A stretch of DNA of 30,516 nt from UBA7236 sp031372705 (GCA_031372705.1 JANMLV010000153.1:1-30516), one strand, 5' to 3'. Counted from the stretch's first letter, positions 1 through 6,773 are shown. Made by a program: numbers and translations. The notes: generated by a model from the sequence alone, not told the origin.

Positions 1-158
1 GAACTGTTACCGGCTCAATTGATATGGGAGAATATTACTTGCTCGAACTGCTTTTTAATGGAAAGCCTATTATGATTCCACTTCACGATGAGATGATAAT
101 CGACCTCAACGAAGAAAAAAAACAACTGACTGCGAGATTGCCGGAAGGGCTGATTTAA
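1..158 (+). CDS. rimM: Ribosome maturation factor RimM, C-terminal fragment (5' end outside window)
   Basis: The frame read from base 3 is open from the window edge to a TAA at 156-158 and encodes about 51 residues. It contains GEYYLLELLFNGKPIMIPLHDEM in two overlapping halves and ends in LPEGLI. This matches the PRC-barrel C-terminus of RimM, where a 'vLIPlvdefI...DxexkxixvxLPEGLL' ending is typical. RimM is a cytoplasmic 16S rRNA processing and 30S assembly factor that binds ribosomal protein S19. The next gene downstream is trmD, then rplS, which is the usual rpsP-rimM-trmD-rplS order and strongly supports the call. Only the end is visible, so start and full length cannot be judged. Confidence 0.85.
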   Translation, partial: TVTGSIDMGEYYLLELLFNGKPIMIPLHDEMIIDLNEEKKQLTARLPEGLI

Positions 159-180
159 TGTGCTTATGAAACAGCACGAA

Positions 181-342
181 TCAATTAGCTAATTGGCTAA
201 TTAGCTAATTAGCTAATGAAACAGCCGATGAACAGCCGGAACCCAAATGTGCTAATGTGCAAATTGAACAGCCGGAAACAATTAGCTAATTAGCTAATGA
301 AACAGCCGGAATAATGCGCTGATTTGCACATTAGCACATTTG
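181..342. repeat. Composite intergenic repeat with 21-bp inverted arms and internal direct repeats
   Basis: The 238-base gap between rimM and trmD is mostly repeats. A 21-bp segment at 244-264 is the exact reverse complement of 322-342. Between them, and just upstream, a 29-bp direct repeat (AATTAGCTAATTAGCTAATG followed by AAACAGCCG) occurs at 199-227 and 280-308. Short GAACAGCCGGA units occur at 230-240 and 266-276. The TTAGCTAA units are themselves palindromic. No reading frame is apparent. A folded RNA from 244-342 could attenuate transcription between rimM and trmD, but that is inference. Confidence 0.8.
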
Positions 343-396
343 TTTCTCCCTTTGTTCCGCGTGAAATAAGTTTAATTTAGCTCCAAATTAGTCGCT

Positions 397-1080
397 ATGC
401 GTATAGATATTATTACCGTTTTACCCGAATTGCTTGTTTCACCATTTGAGCATAGTATCTTGAAACGCGCTCAGGAAAAGGGATTGCTCGAGATAAATGT
501 CGTAAATCTCCGCGATTATTCTACGTTTAATCACAAACAGGTCGACGATTATCAATTTGGCGGCGGGGCAGGAATGGTAATGATGATTGAACCGATTTTT
601 AACTGTATTGCTGCATTAAAAAAGGATAGAAACGTTGACGAGGTAATTTACCTTACTCCCGATGGTGTAACTTTTAACCAAAAAACCGCTAATCATCTTT
701 CAATGAAAAAGGATATTATTATCCTCTGCGGTCACTATAAAGGGGTTGATGAACGTGTTCGAGAACACCTGATAACCAAAGAAATTTCTATCGGCGATTA
801 CGTATTAAGCGGCGGCGAATTAGCAGCGGCTGTCTTGGTGGATGCCTTGGGGCGCTTGCTTCCCGGCGTTTTGAACGATGAAACATCTGCGCTGTTCGAC
901 AGCTTTCAGGACGACCTTTTAGCACCTCCGGTATATACACGACCCGCAGCGTTTAACGGCTGGGAAGTACCTGAAATATTGCTTAGTGGACATGCTGCCA
1001 AAATTGAAGAATGGCGCCACGACCAAGCCGTTTCTAAAACAAAGGAGCGACGCCCCGATTTGTTGCATGAAAACTCATAG
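397..1080 (+). CDS. trmD: tRNA (guanine-N1-)-methyltransferase TrmD
   Basis: TrmD is the SAM-dependent SPOUT methyltransferase that makes m1G37 in tRNAs reading CNN codons, which prevents +1 frameshifting. The 227-residue product has the normal family length. It starts MRIDIITVLPEL, and carries the glycine-rich QFGGGAGMVM segment, GHYKGVDERV, and the knot loop IGDYVLSGGELAA that wraps the SAM methyl donor. The C-terminal YTRP and LLSGHAAKIEEWR motifs are also family hallmarks. It lies between rimM and rplS, the canonical position. The start ATG at 397 gives the standard N-terminus and no better start is seen. A weak TAAGTTTA (367-374) upstream might be a promoter -7 box. Stop is TAG. Confidence 0.96.
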   Translation: MRIDIITVLPELLVSPFEHSILKRAQEKGLLEINVVNLRDYSTFNHKQVDDYQFGGGAGMVMMIEPIFNCIAALKKDRNVDEVIYLTPDGVTFNQKTANHLSMKKDIIILCGHYKGVDERVREHLITKEISIGDYVLSGGELAAAVLVDALGRLLPGVLNDETSALFDSFQDDLLAPPVYTRPAAFNGWEVPEILLSGHAAKIEEWRHDQAVSKTKERRPDLLHENS

Positions 1081-1086
1081 AAAATA

Positions 1087-1117
1087 TTTGAAATACCGCA
1101 AAATCCCCTTATCTTTG
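1087..1117 (+). promoter_or_regulatory. Bacteroidota-type promoter of rplS
   Basis: TTTG at 1087-1090 is followed, after exactly 19 bases, by TATCTTTG at 1110-1117. This is a full match to the primary sigma (RpoD/SigABfr-type) consensus known in Bacteroidota, TTTG-N19-TAnnTTTG. It starts just after the trmD stop and ends 25 bases before the rplS ATG. So rplS can be transcribed independently of trmD. Confidence 0.75.
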
Positions 1118-1142
1118 CAGTCCACTTTTAAAAAATAAGGTT

Positions 1143-1502
1143 ATGGACTTTATAAAAACGCTTGAATTAGACCTAATTGCCGGAAAAGAAATTCCTCAAT
1201 TTAAGGCCGGTGATACAATCACTGTTAATTATAAAATCATTGAGGGTGATAAATCAAGGATACAGGCATTTAAAGGCGATGTGTTACAGCGTAAAGGTCA
1301 AGGTAGAACTCAGACTTTCACCGTTCGTAAAATATCAAATGGTGTAGGTGTTGAAAGGATTTTCCCATTGTTTTCACCAAACATTGATAGTATTGAAGTA
1401 AATAAAATCGGTAAAGTTAGAAGAGCTAAAATTTTCTACTTACGCGGATTAAAAGGTAAATCAGCAAGAATTAAAGAAGCTAAATCTGCTGTTGCCAAAT
1501 AA
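1143..1502 (+). CDS. rplS: 50S ribosomal protein L19
   Basis: L19 sits at the 30S-50S interface of the ribosome. The 119-residue product matches family length. It shows the L19 blocks FKAGDTITVNYKI, EGDKSRIQAFKGDVLQRKG, the signature RKISNGVGVERIFPLFSPNI, and KVRRAKIFYLRGLKGKSARI. The C-terminus is basic, as expected for an rRNA-binding protein. It follows trmD by 62 bases, has its own strong promoter at 1087-1117, and is followed by a hairpin terminator at 1536-1566, so it probably also forms a monocistronic transcript. Confidence 0.97.
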   Translation: MDFIKTLELDLIAGKEIPQFKAGDTITVNYKIIEGDKSRIQAFKGDVLQRKGQGRTQTFTVRKISNGVGVERIFPLFSPNIDSIEVNKIGKVRRAKIFYLRGLKGKSARIKEAKSAVAK

Positions 1503-1535
1503 GAAGAGTTGTCGTGATTATATGTATATCAGTAG

Positions 1536-1566
1536 TCCCGGTTCGCAAGAATCGGGATTTTTTTTT
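1536..1566 (+). terminator. Intrinsic terminator after rplS
   Basis: An 8-bp stem (TCCCGGTT at 1536-1543 with AATCGGGA at 1550-1557, one G-U pair) and a short loop are followed by nine T residues (1558-1566). It lies 33 bases past the rplS stop. Confidence 0.8.
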
Positions 1567-1600
1567 GCTGAAGAAGAGTTTAAGAAGGTAGTTTTTAAAA

Positions 1601-1873
1601 AGGGCCACTAAGGCCAAAGGGGCTCAAAGGTACGCGAAGGGATGGGATTACATTAAACGCAGAAGTTTGATATTATTCTACTAACCGTTTCGTGTTTCTT
1701 TGGGCCGCTTCGCGACTTTGTGGCAAAAAAACGAAATTCAAATTAACTACAGGCTGCAATTTTAATAAGCATTTTTTTTTGCGGAAAGTATTTTTAGAAA
1801 ATCATATTATATGAAGAAGGTAAATTTGAAAACGGGCCGCGAAGGCTCAAAGCGGCTCGAAGGTGCGCGAAGC
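1601..1873. repeat. Cluster of dispersed GCCAC-AAGG...GCGAAGG-type repeats in a gene-free gap
   Basis: The gap 1567-2100 has no credible gene. It holds three related copies of a degenerate unit of about 35-40 bases: 1601-1640 (starts AGGGCCACTAAGGCC, ends GCGAAGG), an inverted copy at 1689-1724 (CGCTTCGCGACTTTGTGGC at its 3' end), and a third forward copy at 1832-1873 (GGCTCGAAGGTGCGCGAAGC at its 3' end). Related units occur elsewhere at 4911-4964, 9088-9120 and 25099-25320. The first two copies face each other and could form a long imperfect hairpin. The rest of the gap (1874-2100) is AT-rich, with a 7-bp inverted repeat (2052-2058/2070-2076) and a 12-bp palindrome GCTGAATTCAGC (2086-2097). 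Confidence 0.65.
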
Positions 1874-2102
1874 AAGTATGTTGTGTTTAATATTAGGAGA
1901 GGGAATTTTAATATAAATCAACTTAGCTTTTTACGCTAATAGCACATTGCTTTTAAATACTTCAGCATATTTAATTAGTGCACTCATGCGCATTGCCTGT
2001 TTCGGCACTTACCGGTCTTGAATTATTTATATAAATTAAAAAATAATTAATTTGTATAATCCTGACTAGTATACAAGGATGAATAGCTGAATTCAGCGCA
2101 AT

Positions 2103-2132
2103 AAAAAAACCCGCCATACAGCGGGTTTTTTT
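2103..2132. terminator. Bidirectional intrinsic terminator downstream of the lipoprotein gene
   Basis: A 12-bp perfect stem (2103-2114 with 2121-2132; core ACCCGC/GCGGGT) with a 6-base loop is flanked by A7 and T7, so it can act on both strands. It lies 20 bases past the stop of the minus-strand gene at 2152-2397, which it most likely terminates. Confidence 0.85.
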
Positions 2133-2151
2133 ATTGCAAAATAATATTTAA

Positions 2152-2397
2152 TTATTTGGTGGTAGCACCTTCAACAGCAGCATCGTCAACATCGGTTCCA
2201 AACAATTCATCATCTGATTCTTGGTTTAAAACTTCGTCAACTTTAGCGGCGTTTTCAACTGCTTCAGAAGCACCATTTTCTACCTGAGTAGTAAGGGTAT
2301 CAATACTTGATTCTTCACCTTCAGATGTTTTATTTGATTTACAAGCTACAAAACCCATTATTACCAGGGCTAATGCGAAATAGGTTACTTTTTTCAT
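2152..2397 (-). CDS. Small acidic lipoprotein of unknown function
   Basis: The 81-residue product begins MKKVTYFALALVIMGFVAC, a short basic n-region, hydrophobic core and lipobox FVAC. Cys19 would be the lipidated residue after signal peptidase II cleavage. The next residues, KSN, lack the acidic patch reported for Bacteroidota surface export, so I cannot say which face of the outer membrane it would be on. The mature part is low-complexity and very acidic (many Glu and Asp), with no recognisable domain. It lies 50 bases downstream of der on the same strand and may be co-transcribed, but it also has a TAATTTTG -7-like box just upstream (2427-2434). A strong terminator follows. The gene is real; the function is unknown. 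Confidence 0.75.
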   Translation of the reverse strand: MKKVTYFALALVIMGFVACKSNKTSEGEESSIDTLTTQVENGASEAVENAAKVDEVLNQESDDELFGTDVDDAAVEGATTK

Positions 2398-2426
2398 TTT
2401 GTTAGATTTAGTTTAGTGGTATGGTG

Positions 2427-2434
2427 CAAAATTA
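2427..2434 (-). promoter_or_regulatory. Candidate -7 box for the lipoprotein gene
   Basis: On the minus strand this reads TAATTTTG, matching TAnnTTTG, 29 bases before the ATG. No good TTTG -33 box is seen at the expected spacing, so the call is tentative. Confidence 0.35.
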
Positions 2435-2447
2435 TAAAAATTATGCA

Positions 2448-3761
2448 TTATTTCTTACGGAAAAATATGTTAATAGGTGTTCCGGTAAGACTAAAATGCT
2501 CGCGCAATTGATTCTCCAAATAATTCCGGTAAGGTTCGCGAATATCGTTAGGAAAGTTGGTGAAAAACACAAACGTAGGCACTTGAGCCGGCATTTGGGT
2601 AACATATTTAATCTTAATATAACTACCGCGAATTGCAGGTGGATGGTAATTCTCGAGCGCCAATTGCATTACTTCATTCAATTTTGAAGTTGAAATTTTA
2701 AGCTGTTTATTGTCGTAAACCTGCAATGCCATTTCCATTCCTTTAAAAATCCTGGTTTTATCTAATGCCGAAATAAATATGATAGGCACATCTCTAAAAG
2801 GAGCAATTTTCTCTCTTATTTTTTCCTCAAACTTAAGCAGGGTATTGGTTTCCTTCTCAATCATGTCCCACTTATTTACCAAAATAACCAAGCCTTTTTT
2901 CTTCTTCTCTATCATGCTGAGAATAGCCATGTCCTGACTTTCGATGCCGGTATTGGCATCAACCATCAACAAACAAACATCGCTTTCATCAACAGCTTTA
3001 ATTGCCCTGATTACAGTGTAAAACTCAATATCTTCTTTTACGGAAGCCTTTTTACGAATACCTGCCGTATCAATCAGAATAAAATCTTTCTCAAACAATT
3101 TGTAACGCGTGTGGATGGCATCTCTGGTAGTGCCTGCGATATTGGTAACCAAGGTGCGTTCCTGGCCTGTTAAGGCGTTAAGGAGGGTAGATTTACCAAC
3201 GTTAGGCTGACCAACAATGGCAAATCGTGGTAATCCGCGTTCAGAAGCCAAAATACTGGAATCATCATCCTTTATTTCGCTTGTTATGGCATCCAAAATT
3301 TCACCTGTTCCGCTACCAGTGATCGACGAAACGAAGAAAATATCTTCAAAACCCGCTGCATAAAATTCAGTCGCAGTAAGCTGTCGCGTGCTATTATCCA
3401 CTTTATTTACCACCACAAATACCTTTTTATCGGTTTTGCGCAGCATTCTAATTACGTCATCATCAAAATCGGTAATTCCTGTAGTTACATCCATCATAAA
3501 AATGAGCAGCGATGATTCGTCAATAGCAATTTGCACCTGACGTCGAATTTCGCGTTCAAAAATATCGGAACTGTTGGCCACAAAACCGCCGGTATCAATT
3601 ATATCAAAGGTTTTGCCATTCCACTCCACAATCCCATAATGGCGATCGCGTGTAACTCCGCTAAGGTCGTCAACAATAGCTTGACGCTCACCGGTTAATC
3701 TGTTAAACAGTGTTGATTTACCAACGTTTGGCCTGCCGATAATGGCTACAGTAAAACTCAT
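2448..3761 (-). CDS. der: Ribosome-assembly GTPase Der (EngA)
   Basis: Der is an essential double GTPase needed for late 50S subunit maturation. The 437-residue product has two tandem G domains and a C-terminal KH-like domain, the diagnostic architecture. The first G domain has GRPNVGKS at 9-16, DTGG near 57-60 and NKVD at 119-122. The second has GQPNVGKS at 184-191, DTAGI near 231-235 and NKWD at 296-299. The C-terminal part (about 345-437) holds RGSYIKIKYVTQ and FFTNFPNDIREPYRNYLENQLRE, typical of the KH-like domain. The start MSFTVAIIGRPNVGKS is standard. Upstream on the same strand is the initiator tRNA gene with a terminator between, so der probably uses its own promoter or read-through. 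Confidence 0.97.
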   Translation of the reverse strand: MSFTVAIIGRPNVGKSTLFNRLTGERQAIVDDLSGVTRDRHYGIVEWNGKTFDIIDTGGFVANSSDIFEREIRRQVQIAIDESSLLIFMMDVTTGITDFDDDVIRMLRKTDKKVFVVVNKVDNSTRQLTATEFYAAGFEDIFFVSSITGSGTGEILDAITSEIKDDDSSILASERGLPRFAIVGQPNVGKSTLLNALTGQERTLVTNIAGTTRDAIHTRYKLFEKDFILIDTAGIRKKASVKEDIEFYTVIRAIKAVDESDVCLLMVDANTGIESQDMAILSMIEKKKKGLVILVNKWDMIEKETNTLLKFEEKIREKIAPFRDVPIIFISALDKTRIFKGMEMALQVYDNKQLKISTSKLNEVMQLALENYHPPAIRGSYIKIKYVTQMPAQVPTFVFFTNFPNDIREPYRNYLENQLREHFSLTGTPINIFFRKK

Positions 3762-3778
3762 CTTTCAGTTAAATTAAA

Positions 3779-3800
3779 AAGGCCGGAAATCTCCGGCCTT
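3779..3800 (-). terminator. Intrinsic terminator after tRNA-fMet
   Basis: A 9-bp stem (3779-3787 with 3792-3800; core GGCCGGA/TCCGGCC, loop of 4) is followed on the minus strand by TTTTTAATTT. It lies just past the 3' end of the tRNA and before the der start codon, which suggests that the tRNA is a separate transcript. Confidence 0.75.
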
Positions 3801-3806
3801 AAGTAG

Positions 3807-3879
3807 TAGCGGGGACAGGACTCGAACCTGTGGCCTTCGGGTTATGAGCCCGACGAGCTACCAACTGCTCCACCCCGCG
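3807..3879 (-). tRNA. Initiator tRNA-fMet (anticodon CAT)
   Basis: The minus strand folds into a full cloverleaf: acceptor arm GCGGGG/CCCCGC, D-arm GAGC/GCTC, anticodon arm TCGGG-CTCATAA-CCCGA, T-arm ACAGG-TTCGAGT-CCTGT. Initiator identity is shown by an unpaired first base (C1 opposite U72), the three consecutive G-C pairs at the base of the anticodon stem (GGG/CCC), and A11-U24 in the D-stem. It closely resembles the E. coli initiator tRNA through the anticodon arm. The 3' CCA is not encoded (CT follows A73), so a CCA-adding enzyme is required. E. coli has A at position 72; here it is U, which still leaves 1-72 unpaired. Confidence 0.95.
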
Positions 3880-3915
3880 ATATATCTTTGTTAAAAATTA
3901 TTTCAGAACGAGGTG

Positions 3916-3923
3916 CAAAGATA
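3916..3923 (-). promoter_or_regulatory. Candidate -7 box for tRNA-fMet
   Basis: On the minus strand this reads TATCTTTG, an exact TAnnTTTG match, 36 bases before the tRNA 5' end. The -33 region has no clear TTTG at 19-base spacing. Confidence 0.5.
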
Positions 3924-3975
3924 CACTATTATCCCGACTTTACCTATTAAAGCCCAAAATAAGTGGTTAATGTTC

Positions 3976-3983
3976 TAATTTTG
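3976..3983 (+). promoter_or_regulatory. Candidate -7 box almost abutting the era start codon
   Basis: TAATTTTG matches TAnnTTTG and is followed by AGGC and then the era ATG at 3988. With transcription starting a few bases past such a box, the mRNA would have almost no leader. The same arrangement precedes bshB1 (8330-8345). No clear -33 TTTG is seen. Confidence 0.45.
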
Positions 3984-3987
3984 AGGC

Positions 3988-4869
3988 ATGGGATTTAAAG
4001 CAGGTTTTGTTAATATTATTGGTAAACCCAACGTTGGGAAGTCTACCTTAATGAACGTAATGGTAGGTGAAAAACTATCAATTATTACGCCGAAAGCACA
4101 AACTACGCGCAAGCGCATTTTAGGAATCGTATCCACCGATGATTGTCAAATAGTGTTTTCCGACACACCCGGAATTATCGACTCACCTCAGTATAAATTA
4201 CATAACTGGATGAATGATCAGGTTACTACTGCTTTAACCGATGCCGATATTCTGATTTTAATGACCGACCCTTATGATAAATTAGATGAACAACATCATA
4301 TTATCACCCAAGTAAAAACATTAACCACACCTGTTATTATTGTTGTAAATAAAATTGATACTTTAAGCAAAGGCAGATTAGATGAATGTGTAGAAAAATG
4401 GAAAACAATTTTACCTGAGAAAGAAATAATTACCATCTCTGCATTAGCAAAAACAAATACAGATATATTATATCAACGCATTGTTGAATTATTACCTGAG
4501 CATCCAGCTTATTTCGATAAAGATGAAATTACAGACCAATCGGAAAGATTTATAGTAGCAGAAATTATTCGCGAAAAAATATTTTTAAATTACCAAGAAG
4601 AAATTCCATACAACGTGGAAGTAAATGTTGAAGAATATAAAGACAAAGGAAATATTATTGCTATCCGCACAGTAATTTATGTTGGAAGAGATACGCACAA
4701 ATCAATTATAATTGGCAAAGGCGGCGCCGCAATTAAACAAACCGGAATTGATGCAAGACTTGATATAGAAGCATTTACAGGCAACAAAGTATTTCTCGAA
4801 CTATTTGTTAAGGTAAAAGAAAACTGGAAAAACGAAGACCGAACATTAAAATATTTCGGATATAATTAA
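3988..4869 (+). CDS. era: Ribosome-assembly GTPase Era
   Basis: Era binds the 3' end of 16S rRNA through a KH domain and acts as a checkpoint in 30S maturation. The 293-residue product has normal length. The G domain shows GKPNVGKS at 12-19, the switch segment TPKAQTTR at 34-41, DTPGI at 59-63 and NKID at 121-124. The C-terminal KH domain (about 200-290) contains EEIPYNVEV and the GKGGAAIKQTG loop that contacts RNA. The start is MGFKAGFVNIIGKPNVGK, standard for Era. It is divergent from tRNA-fMet and der. A TAATTTTG box lies only 4 bases upstream of the ATG, so the transcript may be near-leaderless. Confidence 0.97.
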   Translation: MGFKAGFVNIIGKPNVGKSTLMNVMVGEKLSIITPKAQTTRKRILGIVSTDDCQIVFSDTPGIIDSPQYKLHNWMNDQVTTALTDADILILMTDPYDKLDEQHHIITQVKTLTTPVIIVVNKIDTLSKGRLDECVEKWKTILPEKEIITISALAKTNTDILYQRIVELLPEHPAYFDKDEITDQSERFIVAEIIREKIFLNYQEEIPYNVEVNVEEYKDKGNIIAIRTVIYVGRDTHKSIIIGKGGAAIKQTGIDARLDIEAFTGNKVFLELFVKVKENWKNEDRTLKYFGYN

Positions 4870-4910
4870 GTTGCATAGAAATAAAATTTGTTAACAAGAT
4901 TATTTAAATA

Positions 4911-4997
4911 TTGTGGCCTTTGTGAGAAATAAGCACATCTCCTTTTTTCCCGCAAAGGCCACAAAATAAATACACACAATTCCGATAGCTATCGGAA
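4911..4997. repeat. Inverted repeat plus an 18-bp palindrome between era and the OmpA gene
   Basis: TTGTGGCCTTT at 4911-4921 is the exact reverse complement of 4954-4964; extending to 14 bp gives one mismatch. This looks like a reduced form of the dispersed repeat seen at 1601-1873 and 25099-25320. Just after it, TTCCGATAGCTATCGGAA (4980-4997) is a perfect 18-bp palindrome with a near-identical partner at 25404-25421. These lie between the convergent 3' ends of era and the OmpA gene, where they may act as transcript ends. Confidence 0.65.
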
Positions 4998-5055
4998 CGC
5001 AAAATCAGCAGTGTGTGTTTGAAGAGGTTTTAGAAAATGTAATCCTCCTCGAATA

Positions 5056-6594
5056 TTATTTCTTCTCTACCAATTTAATTTCCACACGACGATTAATTGC
5101 TCTTCCTGTTGAAGTTGCATTATCCGCAATCGGGGTAGTTTCACCAAAGCCAACAGATGATAATCGCGTTTCGGCAACACCCTTCGCAATAAAATAATTT
5201 TTTACCGATGCTGCGCGTCTGTCGCTTAAATCTTGATTCATTTTTTCATCGCCATTACTATCTGTATGACCCTCTACCGACCATGAAGTAGACGGATACA
5301 AAACCATAATGCTAACAATATTATCAAGTGTAGCAAATGATGTTGCTTTAATTACATCGCTCGCTGTTTCAAATTGAATTGATTTAGCAGCGTAATTTAT
5401 CTTCTCAATAATTTTTTTCTTTTCCGCTTCTTCAATTGCTGGACAACCACCATTTGCTTTTATGCCCGGTTTATCGGGACATTTATCATCAATATCTGCC
5501 GTTCCGTCTCCATCATTATCGGGACAACCTTGCAACGCCGTTTCACCGCGTAATTTAGGGCAACGATCTTCCTTATCCATAATGCCATCGCCGTCGCTAT
5601 CCGGACAACCATTAAATTTCGCTAAACCTTTTTCATTTCGACAATTATCATCTAAATCGGCAATGCCATCGCCATCAGCATCCGGACAACCTTTAAATTC
5701 TGCGCTTCCTTTGTCTTGTGGACAGCGGTCGTCTTTGTCGGCAATGCCATCACTATCCGTATCAGGGCATCCGTTAAACGCAGGCAAACCCTTTACGTTT
5801 GGACAACTATCATCTTTATCGGCAAGGCCATCGCTGTCTGAGTCGGGACAACCATTAAAAGCCGGCAAACCATATTGAGCCGGACAGGCATCATCGGCAT
5901 CAGTAATACCGTCGCTATCCGTATCCGGGCAACCTGAAAACTTAAGAATACCTGCTTTGTCCGGACATAAATCTTCCCAGTTTGGAATACCGTCGTTATC
6001 ATTATCGGCACCTTTGCCAAATCGAATAACCATACCCACCGAGTGATGCAAATAATCGGTGCCAAACTCATTAAATTGAAGCGTATAAGCCGTTTGAAAA
6101 TTAAATCCAAACAATGGTGTTAACCATAAATCGGTTCCAATACCCAATTTACCTTCAGGAAAAAAAGTAGTAGCATCAGGCTCATCACTTTCTAGATAAT
6201 TGCCTCCTACTGCACCAAAAACATAAGGTGCAAACCAACAATTTTCCTTAAATAAATAGCCGTTGGCGAGATGATAATTTAGGCTGACATCTCCTTCAAC
6301 AAATAATTTAGCACCACTAACTCCGGTGAGTGCATTTGTTTTAATTGAATTAATAGCCAAGGCAGCTCCGAGTGAAAACGAACTATTGAGTGAACCACCA
6401 AACGTGTAGCGACTAACCACCCAACCTAGTTCAACGTCGCCGGTATCTAATAAATCTTTGAAATATGATTCAGCCTCGCTGTTATAATCAACCATATTGG
6501 TTCCAAATCCGAATTTATAGGGATGATCGGAGTTTTGTGCTCCCGCAAGCAAGGTTGCAGTAACCAAGAGTAATGTGAAAATAAGTTTGTTCAT
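5056..6594 (-). CDS. OmpA-family outer-membrane protein with thrombospondin type 3 repeats
   Basis: The 512-residue product has a Sec signal peptide (MNKLIFTLLLVTATLLAGA, cleavage near residue 19). A region at 20-193 rich in alternating aromatic and small residues probably forms a beta-barrel. Seven calcium-binding thrombospondin type 3 units follow (about 197-384; DSDGIxDxDDxCP...GCPD). The C-terminal OmpA peptidoglycan-binding domain (about 400-510) has EGHTDSNG with Asp445 and LSDRRAASVKNY with Arg460, the residues that bind diaminopimelate in the family. It probably anchors the outer membrane to the wall, with the acidic repeats as a Ca-stiffened linker. It stands alone, convergent with era. 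One repeat unit has CysArg where the others have CysPro (residues 318-319). Confidence 0.92.
   Translation of the reverse strand: MNKLIFTLLLVTATLLAGAQNSDHPYKFGFGTNMVDYNSEAESYFKDLLDTGDVELGWVVSRYTFGGSLNSSFSLGAALAINSIKTNALTGVSGAKLFVEGDVSLNYHLANGYLFKENCWFAPYVFGAVGGNYLESDEPDATTFFPEGKLGIGTDLWLTPLFGFNFQTAYTLQFNEFGTDYLHHSVGMVIRFGKGADNDNDGIPNWEDLCPDKAGILKFSGCPDTDSDGITDADDACPAQYGLPAFNGCPDSDSDGLADKDDSCPNVKGLPAFNGCPDTDSDGIADKDDRCPQDKGSAEFKGCPDADGDGIADLDDNCRNEKGLAKFNGCPDSDGDGIMDKEDRCPKLRGETALQGCPDNDGDGTADIDDKCPDKPGIKANGGCPAIEEAEKKKIIEKINYAAKSIQFETASDVIKATSFATLDNIVSIMVLYPSTSWSVEGHTDSNGDEKMNQDLSDRRAASVKNYFIAKGVAETRLSSVGFGETTPIADNATSTGRAINRRVEIKLVEKK
5443..6006 (-). repeat. Seven ~81-bp coding repeats (TSP3 units)
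   Basis: Inside the OmpA gene, seven tandem units of about 27 codons each encode the calcium-binding thrombospondin type 3 motif. The units are similar at DNA level, since each carries a variant of the reverse complement of ATCCGGACAACC. They produce spurious long antisense reading frames. Copy number could vary between strains by recombination. Confidence 0.85.
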
Positions 6595-6738
6595 AATAGA
6601 TTGTTTAGTGGGTTTAGATAATGCGTTAAATATAGGATTATTTGCACTAAAATATTCAATTTCGGGAACTCATTTATGCACTTTTACCTTTTGATTAATA
6701 ATAAGTAAACACAGCCTAAAATATCACTCTAGGATGTA

Positions 6739-6746
6739 TAACTTTG
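6739..6746 (+). promoter_or_regulatory. Candidate -7 box of trxB
   Basis: TAACTTTG is an exact TAnnTTTG match, 27 bases before the trxB ATG at 6774. Its last three bases form a TTG that would add ten spurious residues to trxB if taken as the start. Confidence 0.45.
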
Positions 6747-6773
6747 CACTTTATAATTTTTATTTCAAAAATC

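Noticed and set aside
180..188. Dedicated defence, secondary-metabolite or mobile system somewhere in the window
   Set aside because: All sizeable genes have housekeeping, redox, envelope or secreted-protein explanations; no transposase, integrase, toxin-antitoxin pair or nuclease was found. The coordinates given are a placeholder for the whole window.
181..342. CRISPR array or phage attachment site between rimM and trmD
   Set aside because: Repeats are few, overlapping and palindromic, without regular spacers; no integrase or cas gene is nearby.
5462..5878. Long plus-strand reading frame (138 codons) with a Ser/Pro-rich repetitive product, opposite the OmpA gene
   Set aside because: It is the antisense image of the TSP3 repeats; the composition mirrors the repeat codons and there is no start context.
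5443..6006. CRISPR-like array
   Set aside because: The regular repeats are in frame inside a protein gene and encode thrombospondin type 3 units.
6744..6773. TTG start of trxB giving ten extra residues
   Set aside because: The TTG is part of the TAACTTTG promoter-like box, and the ATG at 6774 gives the standard N-terminus.
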